DNA of 64,000 bases from Amaranthus tricolor (GCF_026212465.1 NC_080050.1:32853070-32917069); one strand, 5' to 3'. Counted from the stretch's first letter, positions 17,401-30,179 are shown. Made by a program: numbers and translations. Notes: a model not told the origin generated them from the sequence alone.

Positions 17401-19403
17401 TCACATTTATTCACTTACAGTTGCTTACCCATGAGTAAAAATACATATCAATGAAATCGAAACTTTTATAACCAGCTAATTGTCGATTGATGGCATAAGT
17501 CAAAGAGCCAGTGGAGAACTCCATCTCACGTCCAATAGCAAGCTTATGTCTATGTATGAATATTCATGATTTAAGTGGTAAATGACTCACAAATTTCATA
17601 ATTAATCATGTATATTCAACTGTGAAATCTTAATGTTACAACCTCAATCACTTCAAATGAGATGAACTTACAAACAACCATGGATTAGCTCAGAACATAT
17701 AAGCAACTTTGAACCCTAATCCCGAACAACTCTTATTGTAAGAAGATCCATTCAAAGTATACCAAAATAGACTATCATTGAATAAATCACATAAAAGTAG
17801 TGAATGGACCACAAATTTCAAACCCAATCACCTAATACATAATCCTCCATCCCAATAAACTTGCCCTAATTTCCATTTAATCAGTTCCAATGAATTTGTC
17901 TCATTTCTATTTTTGGACATGACCCCACCATTTAATCTTTGTATTATCTCTCTTGTTTCTAAATACCCCGTTATTTTAACCCTCTATATCTAACTCTTTA
18001 ATTTTCGTGCCAAAAGCAAATGAGGCTAATTTATTGGAACAGAGGAGTAATTGATGAGAAAATCATATATATTCAAGCGTGAACTCTAAAAGATTCAACT
18101 GCAATCACTTCAAATGAGATGAACCAACGAACAACCATGTAATAGTTGAGACTGATCAGAACACATACGAAATTTTGAAACCTAGTCCACCACTCTTACT
18201 GTAAGATGATCCATTTAAAATATATCAAAATAGACTTATCAGTTATCATTGGACGTAGCCCTACAAACATACTTCATCCTCCCACTGATTTTTCCCCAGA
18301 ACTATTTTTGTCCGTTCCACTTAGTTTGCCTCATTATTAAGACCCACCTATAATATTCCATTCAAACCTCCAATTTATTTTCTTCCTACACTAAAACCTA
18401 GCTATAATTATCTCACTAAAGGACATAGCTCCACCTGCAATACCCCACAACAATTCCAACTCACTCACTTTTCAAAATTCTTGTGCCATCCCCGACAGAG
18501 GAGTATATCAAAATAAACTTATCACTAAGTGTACCCCTACTAAATATGATATTCAAAAGACATAAGAGATATAAAACACCTAAACATAGTGTCACACCAT
18601 CTTTATTGTAGTGTTGCCCTCTATCACATCCATATCCTCTATATTTGTTTTGGGAATTTAGCGGAAAATTCCACCTTGGTGACTATTGTTGTATCTATTT
18701 AGTCTATAAAACTGTCGCATATGATAGTTGCAATGGACCCAAGTCTCAAATTTGAGACTCGATGAACACATGTGACCCTCAATCCATGAAGTAGGCGGGA
18801 TCTGAATCCACGACCTAGAGATGGCAAGATGAAGTACCCACAATGCGAGCCCAAGAGTATTTGGGTTACCTCTGGATTAATACAAGATATTGAATAAATC
18901 AATAACAAATACAGGCGAACACTAAACCGACAAAGCTAAAATGCTACAACCCCAACGTTTTCAATATCCATGTATCTTGTTATCATTAGTAAATCAATAT
19001 TTAGGATCAACTTGGACCACCGCCATTTGTCACCCTTTTCCTAGCTATTGCTATTTTTTCCAAGCTTACCCAGCAAAATTCGAAAACACCCATTCGCCCA
19101 TAGTCAAACCAAGAAGAGTACGATTGAAATCAGAGATACTGAAATCATAAATACAATGACACCAGTAAGCAGCAAATTGACTAAATTAACTTGAAAGCAC
19201 AAATCATAGACTATTTCCTAACAAGTGATTTGATTGAACAGTAATACAAATGAAAAGGGTTTTGTTAAAAAAAAAAGATCACATCTTTTGGATTAGAGGT
19301 GAAGTTGGATTGGATAGGAAAGAATATAGTAGAATAGCTTACCAGAAGAAAGCTGGGAAGGGGAGTTACGAGCCAAGACGAGAGAGTTTGAGATGGAAGA
19401 CAT
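14433..19403 (-). CDS. Small plastid inner-envelope-type membrane protein, function unknown
   Basis: Five exons on the minus strand (19403-19343, 16756-16642, 16178-16082, 15283-15197, 14576-14433) splice with consistent phase into 167 residues. The first ~58 residues are Ser/Arg/Lys-rich without acid clusters, as in a chloroplast transit peptide ([20 protein letters not shown]). One glycine-rich membrane helix spans about 67-88 ([20 protein letters not shown]). After it a charged, helical, probably coiled-coil segment runs about 105-147, with a low-complexity acidic tail. It resembles the Arabidopsis At1g42960-type protein, reported at the chloroplast inner envelope; I recognise this from memory and cannot verify it. 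The 2.6-kb first intron carries duplicated sequence and two Stowaway-like elements. No enzymatic motif is seen. Confidence 0.85.
17842..18046. mobile_element. Stowaway-like MITE (first intronic copy)
   Basis: Flanked by TA (17840-17841, 18047-18048). The left end CCTCCATCCCAATAAACTTG mirrors the right end (AATTTATTGGAACAGAGGAG), matching the Tc1/mariner Stowaway terminal consensus. AT-rich, non-coding. Confidence 0.65.
18272..18503. mobile_element. Stowaway-like MITE (second intronic copy)
   Basis: TA flanks at 18270-18271 and 18504-18505; ends CTTCATCCTCCCACTG and CCCCGACAGAGGAG. Related to the 17842 copy, probably through the surrounding duplication. Confidence 0.5.
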
Positions 19404-19469
19404 CTTCTATGGTGTTCTGTTGATTGATGAAAGAAAATATCCAATACAAGTTCAAGTTCAGATTTTTTT

Positions 19470-19471
<2 letters not shown>

Positions 19472-19500
<29 letters not shown>
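19472..19500. repeat. Poly(G) tract of 29
   Basis: Twenty-nine consecutive G preceded by nine T, about 70 bp upstream of the start codon of the minus-strand plastid protein gene. On that gene's sense strand it is a C run in the probable leader or core promoter. A run this long is unstable and may be miscounted in assembly. Confidence 0.9.
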
Positions 19501-20230
19501 TGGGGCAAGAAAAAGAACTGAAATTTGAGGGGAAAATTCGATATTGCCGAAGCTGGCCTGGTTAGTGGTTGTTCTTCTATGGTTTCTTTGTCAATTTGAT
19601 AATGATACTGTGCTCCGCGGACTAGGCTTCTTGTATGCACTCTTTTATCCGTCTCTCTACTACTCCATCTAATCTAATATCTACTATGTAAGTATGTGTG
19701 ATGTGATTGTTCTTTGATGAAGCTACTTCTCATTACAATTTATTTTATTAAAGCCAAACTATAACAAACAAATTTTGAAATGTGTAGCCTCTATTTATCT
19801 AAAGATTATTTTAAGTTTATACTATATATATATATGACTCAATCTATAAGTATTTTATAAAAGTTTCAAAATCTAATATAGTTTAAAGATATAAATAATT
19901 AAGGAATTTATTTACCTTATAATTTGATCAATATTAGACCTTAATTATATAAATGACTATAAACATAAATGGCATAAAAAATACCAACTAAATAAGATTG
20001 ATTAAAATAGAAAGCTTGTTAGTACAATAACTCTATTAATAAGTATTATATTACTAGTTTTTATAATTTTGTGTATTACAATACAAAGATATTGCGTTAA
20101 AAAAATTTTTGTAAAAATAAGTCTACCACAAAAATAATTCAAATTCAACAATTAATTTAAAAAAATTAAATTAAGAAAAATATAGTAAGTTGTTTGTGTT
20201 AGTACTTACTACCAATTTTTCTTTTAGTAA

Positions 20231-20558
20231 TTTGCAAAAAAACACCTTATAAAATCAGTTTTTTTGTAAAAAAAACATCTTTTAAAATTTTATTTGTAAA
20301 AAAACACCTTGAGACTTTTTATTAAAAAAACACCTTACGGTGACTTTTGTCAACTTTCAGGCGTTACTATGCCGTTTGTCAACTTTCAGGCGTTGACTTT
20401 TGAGCTCAAATGGCATAGTCAACGCCTGAAAGTTGACAAAAGTCACCGGAAACTGATTTCAGGTGTTTTTTTTAATAAAAAGTTTGTATTTTTTTTTAAA
20501 AAAATTTTAAAAGATGTTTTTATTAAAAAAATTGGTTTATAAGGTATTTGTTTGCAAA
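20231..20558. mobile_element. Foldback (hairpin) DNA element
   Basis: The left end TTTGCAAAAAAACACCTTAT is mirrored at the right end (ATAAGGTATTTGTTTGCAAA), and the arms pair almost to the centre at GAGCTC (20402-20407). Inside, GTCAACTTTCAGGCGTT occurs twice in the left arm and once inverted in the right arm, so one arm has gained a tandem unit. It is non-coding and about 328 bp. Transcripts of either strand would form a long hairpin. Confidence 0.75.
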
Positions 20559-21559
20559 TATATATTTTTTTTTAATAGATAGTACTTACTGCTTAGTACT
20601 ATGACAAAATAACTCAAAAAGGATATTTAGTAAAACCGAACCGAGGCCACATTATTGTATAATTTGTAAGCTGTAAGTCTGTAACTCTTGTTGTATACTG
20701 TATAGTGGTTCGATCTCCGGCTGCGAAGTTCATCTTGTATCTCCTGATGATCAGCTGCCATTTGTTAAGGTTTAGGTTGAGTGATAATCTTTCATTTGAA
20801 AATAATGGCTAAAATTTACTGTTGGGGAAGAGAAAATCTAGCTCAAACCAAGCAAATCTGCTATCTTTCTCCTTTGTTTTGCTTTTTACCCCTTCTTTTA
20901 CGGATGAACATCTTCTCAATCCTTTCTCTTTTCGATGAATGTGAGAAACAGATAGCAATTCTTCACAAAAGAAAAAAAAAAAAAACTGGGAAAAGAATTT
21001 TCATCATCTCCTTTTTTGTTCTTATCCCAGGAGAATAATGTACCTTAGACTGTTCAGAGGTGAAAAAAAAGACTTATTTTGTAATACAACTTATGAAATT
21101 TTGAGAATAGAATATCAATACTCCTAAAAAGCCTTGTTTTTCAGTTTTTGAATGTAAATAATTAAGAAAAAAATTGTAACTTCTTGTTGAATTGGTTTTG
21201 AGGGGAGTTATTTAAATCAAAGTAGAAAAATTAAGGTTTTGAAAAAATAAAACAAAACAAAACAAGGAAAAACCATGGGTGGTGGTGGTGGTGGAGGAGA
21301 TGGACTTACAAAAGCCAAAGCAAGGGAGCTTGATCAAACATCAACATGGGCTGTTGCTTCTGTTTGCGCAATTATTATTATCATTTCCATTATTTTGGAG
21401 AAACTGCTTCATCATATTGGGGAGGTAATCTTATTTATCTTCATCAATCATCATGATCTTTGTGTTTTGATATTGATAGGATCAAGGCTTTGATATTGTT
21501 TTATCTTTCTGCTTGTCTTATCTTTTGTTTCTTTATTGTTGTTTTCCTTTGGATGCATT

Positions 21560-21562
<3 letters not shown>

Positions 21563-21633
<71 letters not shown>

Positions 21634-21646
21634 GTATATATATATA
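21563..21646. repeat. (TA)n microsatellite in MLO-like intron 1
   Basis: Nearly uninterrupted TA dinucleotide over about 80 bp with two TG interruptions near the right end. Any open frame across it is an artefact of the repeat. Confidence 0.95.
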
Positions 21647-23007
21647 AAAAGTTATTAAGTTATGATAATTTGGATTGGGTATTCAAGGGGAAGTATGTCT
21701 AGTTCATGGTTGAGGCCGTATGTTTAAAAACCTTACACATGTAGAGAAACTACTAACTAATATTCTGAATTTTGCCCAAACCTAGGTTATGTTGAAAAAC
21801 GAAAAGATGGGCTATGTATTGATTTCTCAGTTTGCTTAAGCAATTAACATAACATAGAATTTTCCGAGGTGGTTTGGTAAAATTGATGCAAATACTTTTA
21901 CTTATTGCAAGAACGTAGTGTTAGGAGATGACTTCTAATGTTTCAAAATGTAGAGCGGTCTCATCCAAGGCTTGGACTTCCTACTACTTAAAGGGGATGT
22001 GAAGTTGTGTATATGAATATGATTGTAGAGTTGTGGCTGCTGATCTTATAAACTAAAGCTATTGTCTTTCACAACCAAGTGAAGAGTGTTCTACACATTT
22101 TTAATTGGGTCATCTTGAGCTAAGCCGCTAATCATGGACCCTCCTTTAGTTTAGATCAGGGAAATGACACAATATGAGTCTATGACCCTAATTTATATCT
22201 ATAATCTCCTCTTGAATTGATTTGTTGAGTTCTTTACTTGGATGGCCATTTAAACTAGTTTGCTACATGTACTGTAAATTTGATAGTGAATATTTATATC
22301 TCAAAGCAATTCTCCATTAGTTATTTTATAAAACCAAAGCTTATTGAGATTAAGAGTTTGAACTTTTGTGCGTGCTAATCTTCTTTTCCTTTCTTTGCTT
22401 TGATAATCAGTTCTTTCATAAAAGGCATAAGAAAGCATTATATGAAGCCCTTGTGAAGATTAAAGCAGGTATGTGGTGAAATGTTAAGTTTAAGTCTTTT
22501 CTTCTTTTTTTTATAGTGCTTTTATTATAGGTATTTCAGTTGAACTTTAAAAGCTTTTTTTTTACCTTTGTGCAGGGTTGATGGTGCTGGGATTCATTTC
22601 TTTATTTCTTACTTTTTGTCAAAAGTTCATTATCTCTATATTTATTCCCCTGGAGCTGGCAGATACAATGCTACCTTGTGCCTATAAGCCCATAAAAGGA
22701 ACCCACACCCACAATGATAAAGGAGGACATCACCGTAGGCTCTTATGGTATGAGCGTAGAAGGTTAGGAGGAGGTTCAGACATAGTTGAATGCCATGAGG
22801 TGAGTTGTTATAACTCTAGGTGATTAGCATTGATCACTTTTAAATGCCGTTCTTCATGTATTATCATCTTAACTTTGGTTAATTTTCAGCTGCATGTGCT
22901 TTAGAAACGCATTAAAAATTGCTCGTTAATGAAATGAATGACCCAATTACTACCTTACTCAAATCAATTAAATCCAGATAGTCTTTTTGTGTGTGTTTAT
23001 TTTTTTT

Positions 23008-23028
23008 GGGGGGGGGGGGGGGGGGGGG
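23008..23028. repeat. Poly(G) tract of 21 in MLO-like intron 3
   Basis: Twenty-one consecutive G preceded by eight T, the same T-run/G-run arrangement as at 19472. Confidence 0.9.
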
Positions 23029-26000
23029 AGGATAAGGGAAAAAGCCTCACAAACCCACATTTCTAGAATCACAAATCGCAGAAATTGTATATTTAACCTT
23101 CTAGTTACAAGTTTGGATTCCACCACTTACAGTTGGCACTAGTTGTCATGTTTCTAGTGCATGTTGGAAACTCTGTAAACTCTGTTGACAGGTATAGTTT
23201 CTTGAAGCATGTCATGTCCATGTCGACTTTCAATATAGCTAAAGATTTAGTTATTTGGTCTTTGATTATGGTGAATTGTAGTAAAATAATTTATTAAATC
23301 ATGCACATTACTTATTAAAGTGAAGTTGATAGTGTTTTCTATTAAAGGGTCACTTGAAAACTAACCTCTCTTTTTTCTAGAAGGGTAAAGTTATGTACAT
23401 CTGAGCCCCTAACCTGTCTAAGGGTTAGGCGGGATCAACTTTAGCAACATCAGGGCAATTTGATGTTGTTATGCTATTAAGCTAATATCTATTTTTCTAT
23501 TTTGGTGCACATCTTCGACTATGGAAATTAAAATGTAGTATGTGTGTAGTGTTAGAGAATATATTGATAATCAAAGTTGTGTATCAGATAGCTGTAATGT
23601 CTAGATGTGATCGTGGGCATTGTTTGGTGTTTTCATTTTGAGATTTTAACGTCAACAGGGATTTGTGCCTCTGATATCTCAAACAGGATTGCATCAACTT
23701 CACATATTCATATTCTTCTTGGCAGTGTTTCATGTTATGAACAGTTGCATTACCATGGTGCTTGGGAGGATGAAGGTGAGATTGCATATTTATGTATTAA
23801 CTCCTTATAAATTTATCTACTCTTTCAGTTAATCTTATATCATGTTTTTTATGGAATCTAATAGGTTGGCTTATGGTTTGAATGCATATATGATTAACTG
23901 TGGTCCTTCATTTGCAGATTCGCAGGTGGAAATACTGGGAAAAGGAGGCAGTGATAAACAATAGCAATGATGTGCAAACGGGTTTGCTAAATTTTCTTCT
24001 TCTGGTCCAAATAAATTTCTTTTTGTTTTCTCACTTGGGTCCATATGAATAGTAATAAACATTTAAAAGTTAATAAACTGAAATTTTGAAAATTAACTAA
24101 AAAATAGTTAATTAAATAAACTTAATCTAGGATAAGATTAAAAGTTAATGATTCTTTTACTTACTTTGTGTTCAACGCATTGGTTGTGTTTATATTGTGC
24201 TAATAAGTGAAGTTGTGCTATATGTGCAGATGCTTCAAAGTTTCGATTGACTCATGAGACATCATTTGTGAAAGGGCATACCAGCTTTTGGACTAAAAAT
24301 CCCATCCTGTTTACCATTGTAAGCTACAACACTCCATTAATCCTGTTGTATAGATTGTTTTGCTTTCACAACACAAAAATATTATACTAGTGTTCTATTT
24401 AACAAATCATTTAACATTCTCACTTTCAATTTCAAAGGACTCTCGAAGCATTAGCTATATATATTTTTTGTTCCTACCCTCTCACTGCATATCATCTCGC
24501 TCTTAATTAAAGATTAGGTAGCATGATAGTTGCTTCCTCTATTTAGAATTTCCTTAATTTCTCAGTCCCATAGTTAATGATATTTTAATTTAAATGACTA
24601 TATTTCCCTAATTCATGGGGCAAAAATATGGCAACTGACGATGATACAGTGGTCGTATCCGAAAACATAATGTATCCCACTATGAAATGGAAAAAACTGT
24701 CTTTTTACATTTTCACTACGCAGGAATTATCGGTTTGCTTTTCTGAAAACCTTTACAACTCGGCCAATGCAATGCGATATGGCCTTGTTTTCCTACTACG
24801 ATCCCTATATAATATCATTGTTATGCTTATTATCTCCCAGCACTTCACTTAAGGGTAGATAAGAAAATCCTATCATAAATTGTATTATGAACACTAAGCT
24901 TGATTGAAACCAATCAGCATGCAATTGCAAACTAATAGTAAGAAGTTTACAGGTTTGCTTTTCAGGCAATTTTATAGAGCTGTCTGTAGATCAGATTACT
25001 TGGCATTGCGACATGGATTTGTTAGTGTATGTCCCTCATCTCATCTTAGTTTTTTGCTTTGTTTTTTTTTTTTTTGCTTTGTCATCTCAAGAATGCAATT
25101 GACTCATCTTTCAGGATTAAGATTTGGTGTTCTTTTTTTTTTTTTTTTTAAGTTTCCAACCTTTTTGCAGGTTCATCTAGCACCTGGAAGCAAATTTGAT
25201 TTTCAAAGATATATCAAAAGATCTTTGGAAGATGACTTTAAGGTAGTTGTCGGTATCAGGTAAATATATACTTTTGTTATCTATTCTGAAATTTATTTAT
25301 CTCCCAAACTCTTGTTGTTCCTCAACTCAATTTCATTACGATATTGGCAGTCCTTTATTATGGGCATCTGCGGTCTTCTTTCTACTTCTTAATGTTGATA
25401 GTAAGTTTCTCCATCCCCCCTTCCCCTGCACGCAATTAGGATGAATTTTTAGTGTGTTTTACTAATCCTAGTCAATTATTATTGTCTCAGGATGGGATGC
25501 AATGGTTTGGTTGTCCTTCCTGCCTCTAATTGTAAGTTTATGTGAGTGTTGGCTTATGTTTTCTAAATTAATTTTTTTGTAATACGAATTTAAGTAGTTG
25601 GAAACTAGAGTTCATATCCACAGGGAATATTTGACTATCAAATGTTTGTAAATGTCGAAAATAACTAGGAAACCAAGTGTTTAAGGTTACCAAGATTGGG
25701 GGTTTTGAGATTCAAAACTAATGAACAAGTATTTGATTTATGAAATTAGGCGAGAATGAATCTTGGTCTAATTAATATCTGCTATTGAATTATCAATTGG
25801 CCTAGGACGAGACATGTTCCTAGAACATTCTAACTATAAAACAACCTATAGCAAACACCTAGCTAGTAGTTAATAATCTAAAGAATTTCGTTGGGAACGA
25901 CAATAAAACACGAGCAACTGTATTCAATCAATATAATTATTCTCTCTAAGCTACTAACCATGAAAATCCACATCAATAATCATAGTTGCCACTTAGAAAA

Positions 26001-26095
26001 GAGTGATTGAACAATCACGGATTTGATATCAATTCTAGCAATCAATCAACACAAATTATTGACTAGTTACGTATCTCTATCGTATTAATTATGTA

Positions 26096-26341
26096 CTCCC
26101 TCTGTCCCATAGAGTTAGCCTCAAGTACATATTTTGTGTAAACCAAGGAAAGGGAAAAAAAAGGTAAAAAGGTATACTTTTGGGAAAGTGAGATATATGT
26201 CGATGAAAAAGTAAGTTAAATGTGTGGATGAGTATCAAAGAAAGAGTGTGGATCATGGCCAAAAATAAAAATGGGGTAAACTTTATGGGATCAAGATGGA
26301 TTAAAAAGGAAAATGGGGTGAATTTCATGATATGGAGGAAG
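26096..26341. mobile_element. Stowaway MITE in MLO-like intron 10
   Basis: TA duplications at 26094-26095 and 26342-26343; left end CTCCCTCTGTCCCATAGAG matches the Stowaway terminal consensus, and the right end ATATGGAGGAAG is its degraded inverted copy. Length 246 bp, non-coding. It accounts for part of the 1.56-kb intron. Confidence 0.8.
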
Positions 26342-27792
26342 TAACATAACAAGAGAATAAGAAATATTCAAGAGTAAAGAGAATGAAGATTGTTCACAAT
26401 AAATGTTGAGAACTCCAATGAATTGAAATGTGATAAATTGTTTCTCAAAAGTATGAATAATAGTTGTGATAGCCTAAAACAAGCTTAGAAAAGGCCTTGT
26501 GTAGTTTTGGAAATAATATAAAAAAGTTGTAATAATCAATTAAAACTTGGGCTAAAACAAAAATGCCTTGACAAAGGTCATGACTCACTGCTCGGGCCCT
26601 CATTGCTGCACTGTACCAGCTTTCTGCTTGAGTCAGTGCTCGTGAGTCCATGGCTACGAGCTAACCTGCCTGAGCCATAACCTATGGTTGCAAGGCTGAG
26701 ACCCATGGGTTTGGCATGCTTTATCCTTCTTCCCTTCAAAACTTGTAACATCAAAAGCTTTCAAAACTTGGCGATTCAATGAGATGATACATTGCCCTTA
26801 CTCTCCATCAAACAATCAAAATGTGATGTAACATTGTCCTTAATTGCCAAAACACTCAAATACAGTTAGCAAATAGAGAAAACAAGCAAAAAGTAGTAAA
26901 AAATGAGCCAAAACACCACCAAACTGCTCAAGACATCACTAATATGTACTGATAAGTAGCACATTAACAATTTAGTTTGACTTTTCTGCAAGAAGGTTAT
27001 TGGTTGGATTTAGCACAAATAGTGGTGGAGGGAGTGTATCTTTTGTGCTGTTTAGTGAAAGGTCTTTAAAATGACAATGAGGGTGATGGCAGGTGATCTT
27101 GTCAGTTGGCACAAAACTCCAAGCAGTCATAGCTCGTATGGCTGTTGAAATCACAGAAAGACATGCAGTAGTCCAGGGAATGCCTCTTGTCCAAGTCTCC
27201 AATAAACATTTCTGGTTATGTTGGCCACAACTCATTCTGTATCTCATTCATTATGTCATTTTTCAGGTAATGTCCTACTACATATTCTCCTCGCCCCCTT
27301 TTCTTTTGCCATATCTTTTCAACTATTTTATTTGTATGCTTCACTTTAGCTTGAGGACTTGTGTAGGATCCTTGGTAGTTTAACATGGGTATTCAGAATA
27401 AGCACCTGACATTTGATTTTGGATGAAAACATGGTAGTTTGTCTGTGTGAAACTTGAACACATACCATTAATCGACACTGATACATGAATTCAAGTGTCA
27501 TATAGCTTTATACTAAGAGTGTGTTTGGTAAATGACTTTTTCATTGGATCTTTTGTTGGCTTTTGGCTTTTTGGCTGATCAAACTAACAAAAAATACAAT
27601 AAGTATTGTTTGGTAAATGGCTTTTGAGCCAGTACCAAATAAATTTTTGTTGGTTTTGGCTTTCGATTATAATGGCCTATAGCCAGTGCCTAAGATTTAT
27701 AGTACTTTAACTTTGGATTATAATGGACCATAGTAAAATGACTCATTAAATCATGTGGATTTCTTTTTTGTGTGAAATTTCTGATGATGTTT

Positions 27793-27913
27793 ACTACCAA
27801 GGGTCAATCGGAAACAACCCTTTTATTATCACCGGCACTAAGAAGTGTATAACAAGGATGTGTTTGCATCCATCCGACCCCCCAAAGGGTGCTAATCACT
27901 TAATGGCATTGGG
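27793..27913 (+). repeat. SINE remnant (Au/Amaranthaceae SINE-like 3' body)
   Basis: GGTCAATCGGAAACAACC, then CATCCGACCCCCCAAAGGGT and CACTTAATGGCATTGGG are words I recognise from the body of widespread plant SINEs. The tRNA-like head and tail are not clear. It lies in MLO-like intron 11. Family assignment is from memory. Confidence 0.5.
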
Positions 27914-28649
27914 AAAAATGAAATGTTGTTGTATGTCCATAACAACTGGTAAAACCAGTCAACACTCAACACCTCCAGCCAATAGATAAATTCTAATTTT
28001 TAGAATTTCCTTACTGATATGTTTGTTTTTCTCTTTTCATCTTCTTGGTCCAGAATGCTTTTGAGATCACTTATTTCTTTTGGATATGGGTAAAGTACTT
28101 CCTTTGCTTTCTTTCATGAACCATAGCATCTTTAGAATATTATCTTTGTTGACTTGGAATATTTGTTTCATTTTTTGCAGTACGAGTTTGGTATCAAACC
28201 TTGCTTCCATTCTGATTTTACCATGACTATTGTCAGAGTTTGTCTTGGGTAAGCCTTGCCTTCGACCATCATAGTTTATTGATTTTCGATATATGGAAAT
28301 TCTTGAAATCCTGATCTCCTTCTGATTGATGCAAACCCAACAAGATGTCACTTATATTCTAGGCATAGCTGTTCAATTTCTCATCTTGTTGCAATGCGCA
28401 CCTGTCCTTAGTTGTTATGAATGTGTCTGTTACTACCCACTTTGGACAAAGCATATTCACACTTTTTTATAAGGTAAAAATTCACATAAGATTAGGAAAG
28501 AAATCTGAGTGGAACTATAATTAATCCTCACCTGAGATGATCATAATTATGGTTGTCTATATGCTTTGCGTAAACTGAAATTGAAGGTTCCAATATTTTC
28601 CCTTGTGTAACATGTGGAGAATTTTCAATTGCAGGGTAGGAGTTCAATT

Positions 28650-28804
28650 TGTGGGAATATTGTTACTGATTTCTTAGGATCATTATTTACCTTTTTCCTG
28701 AATTAATTTTTAGCTTTTGTATAAATATTAAGGCTGTAATTATAATTAAATAATACAAAAAACACTGTATTCATAACCCCAATTTCAGCTTCTTTAATCT
28801 TTCA
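28650..28804 (+). repeat. Left LTR of the Copia element
   Basis: 155 bp, TG...CA ends. It contains GTATAAATATTA as a candidate TATA region. It lacks an internal ~47-bp segment kept in the right LTR. Confidence 0.95.
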
Positions 28805-28885
28805 TGGTATCAGAGCCAAAGGTGTTTTCCGGGACCGGCAACACCATTGGTTATCATCATCTACCCTAAAACCTTACCTGTAACA

Positions 28886-29776
28886 ATGGCAGAAACAAAC
28901 CCAAACCAAATCATAACTATGGAACAAATGGAACACATGTTCAGATTGTTTCAACAGATGCAAAAACCAAACACAACCCTCGAAACTATTTCACCAGACT
29001 TAAAATTGGCCGAAAAATTAAACTATCAAAATTACACAACTTGGTGTAAAATGATGCAGATAGCCTTAGAATGCAGAGGTCGTCTCAACCACATCATTGA
29101 CGACCCTCCTAGCAAAACTGATGCAAATTACAAAACATGGAAGCAAAAGGACTCGATAGTCCTATCATGGATTATCTCAAATATAGACACTGAACTCGTA
29201 AACCAGTTTCTAGATTACACGATTGCAAAAGACTTATGAAGGGGAATTGAAGTCTTATTAAGCAGTGGAAGAGACGAACTCCAGATCTTTGATCTGAGTT
29301 CACAGGCAAATAACATGAAACAGAACCAGGACCCATTAGAGGTCTTTTATGGGAAATTGACCACAATCTGGAAGGAAATAGACCGACGGCAACCAAATTC
29401 GATGGTACATGATGAAGACATTACCATTTTTAACACTTTCATCCAAAAACAACGTCTTTTTCAATTTTTGGCCGGAATAAATGAGACGTTTGACAAAGAA
29501 AAGAAGGACTTACTGAACCTAGATCCACTCCCAACTGTCGATATGGCTTATGCTACAATCAGGCGAGAGGTTTCAAGGCGTGGTATCATGATCCACGCTT
29601 CATCATCGGGAAAAAATCCCTCAGAAATCGGAAGTGGGTTGGCCGTCAAACATCACCGGTCAAATTCATCATTCCGACATGAAATGGAGGACAAGACTCA
29701 CCTAAGATGCAGCCACTGTGGAGGAAGTCGACACACAAAAGAAGGATGTTTTAAAATTATCGGCTACCCGGAGTGA
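28886..29776 (+). pseudogene. Copia gag remnant
   Basis: Starts at ATG 28886 (MAETNPNQI) and shows a typical Copia gag N-terminus (KLNYQNYTTWCKMMQIAL) and the zinc knuckle CSHCGGSRHTKEGC (Cx2Cx4Hx4C, about 29707-29750). The frame is cut by TGA at 29237-29239 and again at 29774-29776, where the family usually has a tryptophan; both fit G-to-A change of TGG. It would package RNA in virus-like particles if intact. Confidence 0.9.
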
Positions 29777-30179
29777 TGGGAGGAACAACGGCAACGGAAA
29801 GCCGCCACCAAGGCTCCGATCAATAGAACCGGCGGCAAGGCTAACATGGCCACCAGTGCTCCTCACATCTCTGATATGACTGATGAACCAACCCACAGAA
29901 TGAAGGTCAAGGATGACAAAAATGGCGATACAGGTGAAAAGATCGAAGAGGAAAAGGGAAACGGCCCAGAAGAGAGAGAAGGAGAAGGGGGAACAAATGA
30001 AATCTTTCCAAAAAAAAACCCTTATATAGTCCCCCAACCCCAGCCTTAAATAAAACCCTAAAACCCACAACCCAACCGGCCCAATTACCTCTACCCAATA
30101 ATCAACTGGCCTATTCTTTCACAACCCACGAAATAATACCTCAAAGAATTGGCCTAATGTGTAAACCTGTCTCATCTCA

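Larger units (their letters stand above)
17606..18506. repeat. Diverged tandem duplication (~450-bp unit) within intron 1
   Basis: The block at about 17606-17775 (with the words CAATCACTTCAAATGAGATG and TGTAAGA.GATCCATT) recurs in the same order at about 18060-18240. Each copy is followed by a Stowaway-like element. The spacing is about 455 bp, so the unit appears to include both the unique block and the MITE. Identity is moderate by eye, indicating an old event. Confidence 0.6.
19404..21274. promoter_or_regulatory. Divergent promoter region between plastid protein gene and MLO-like gene
   Basis: Two genes start outward from this 1.9-kb interval (minus at 19403, plus at 21275). It contains the poly(G) tract and a foldback element at 20231-20558. 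The MLO-like start codon has a good context (AACCATGG). No specific TATA box is assigned with confidence. Confidence 0.45.

Noticed and set aside
21460..21702. 80-residue open frame with Tyr-Ile repeats
   Set aside because: Created by the TA microsatellite in an MLO-like intron.
28067..28351. 94-residue minus-strand open frame
   Set aside because: Antisense across MLO-like exons 12 and 13 and the adjoining intron.
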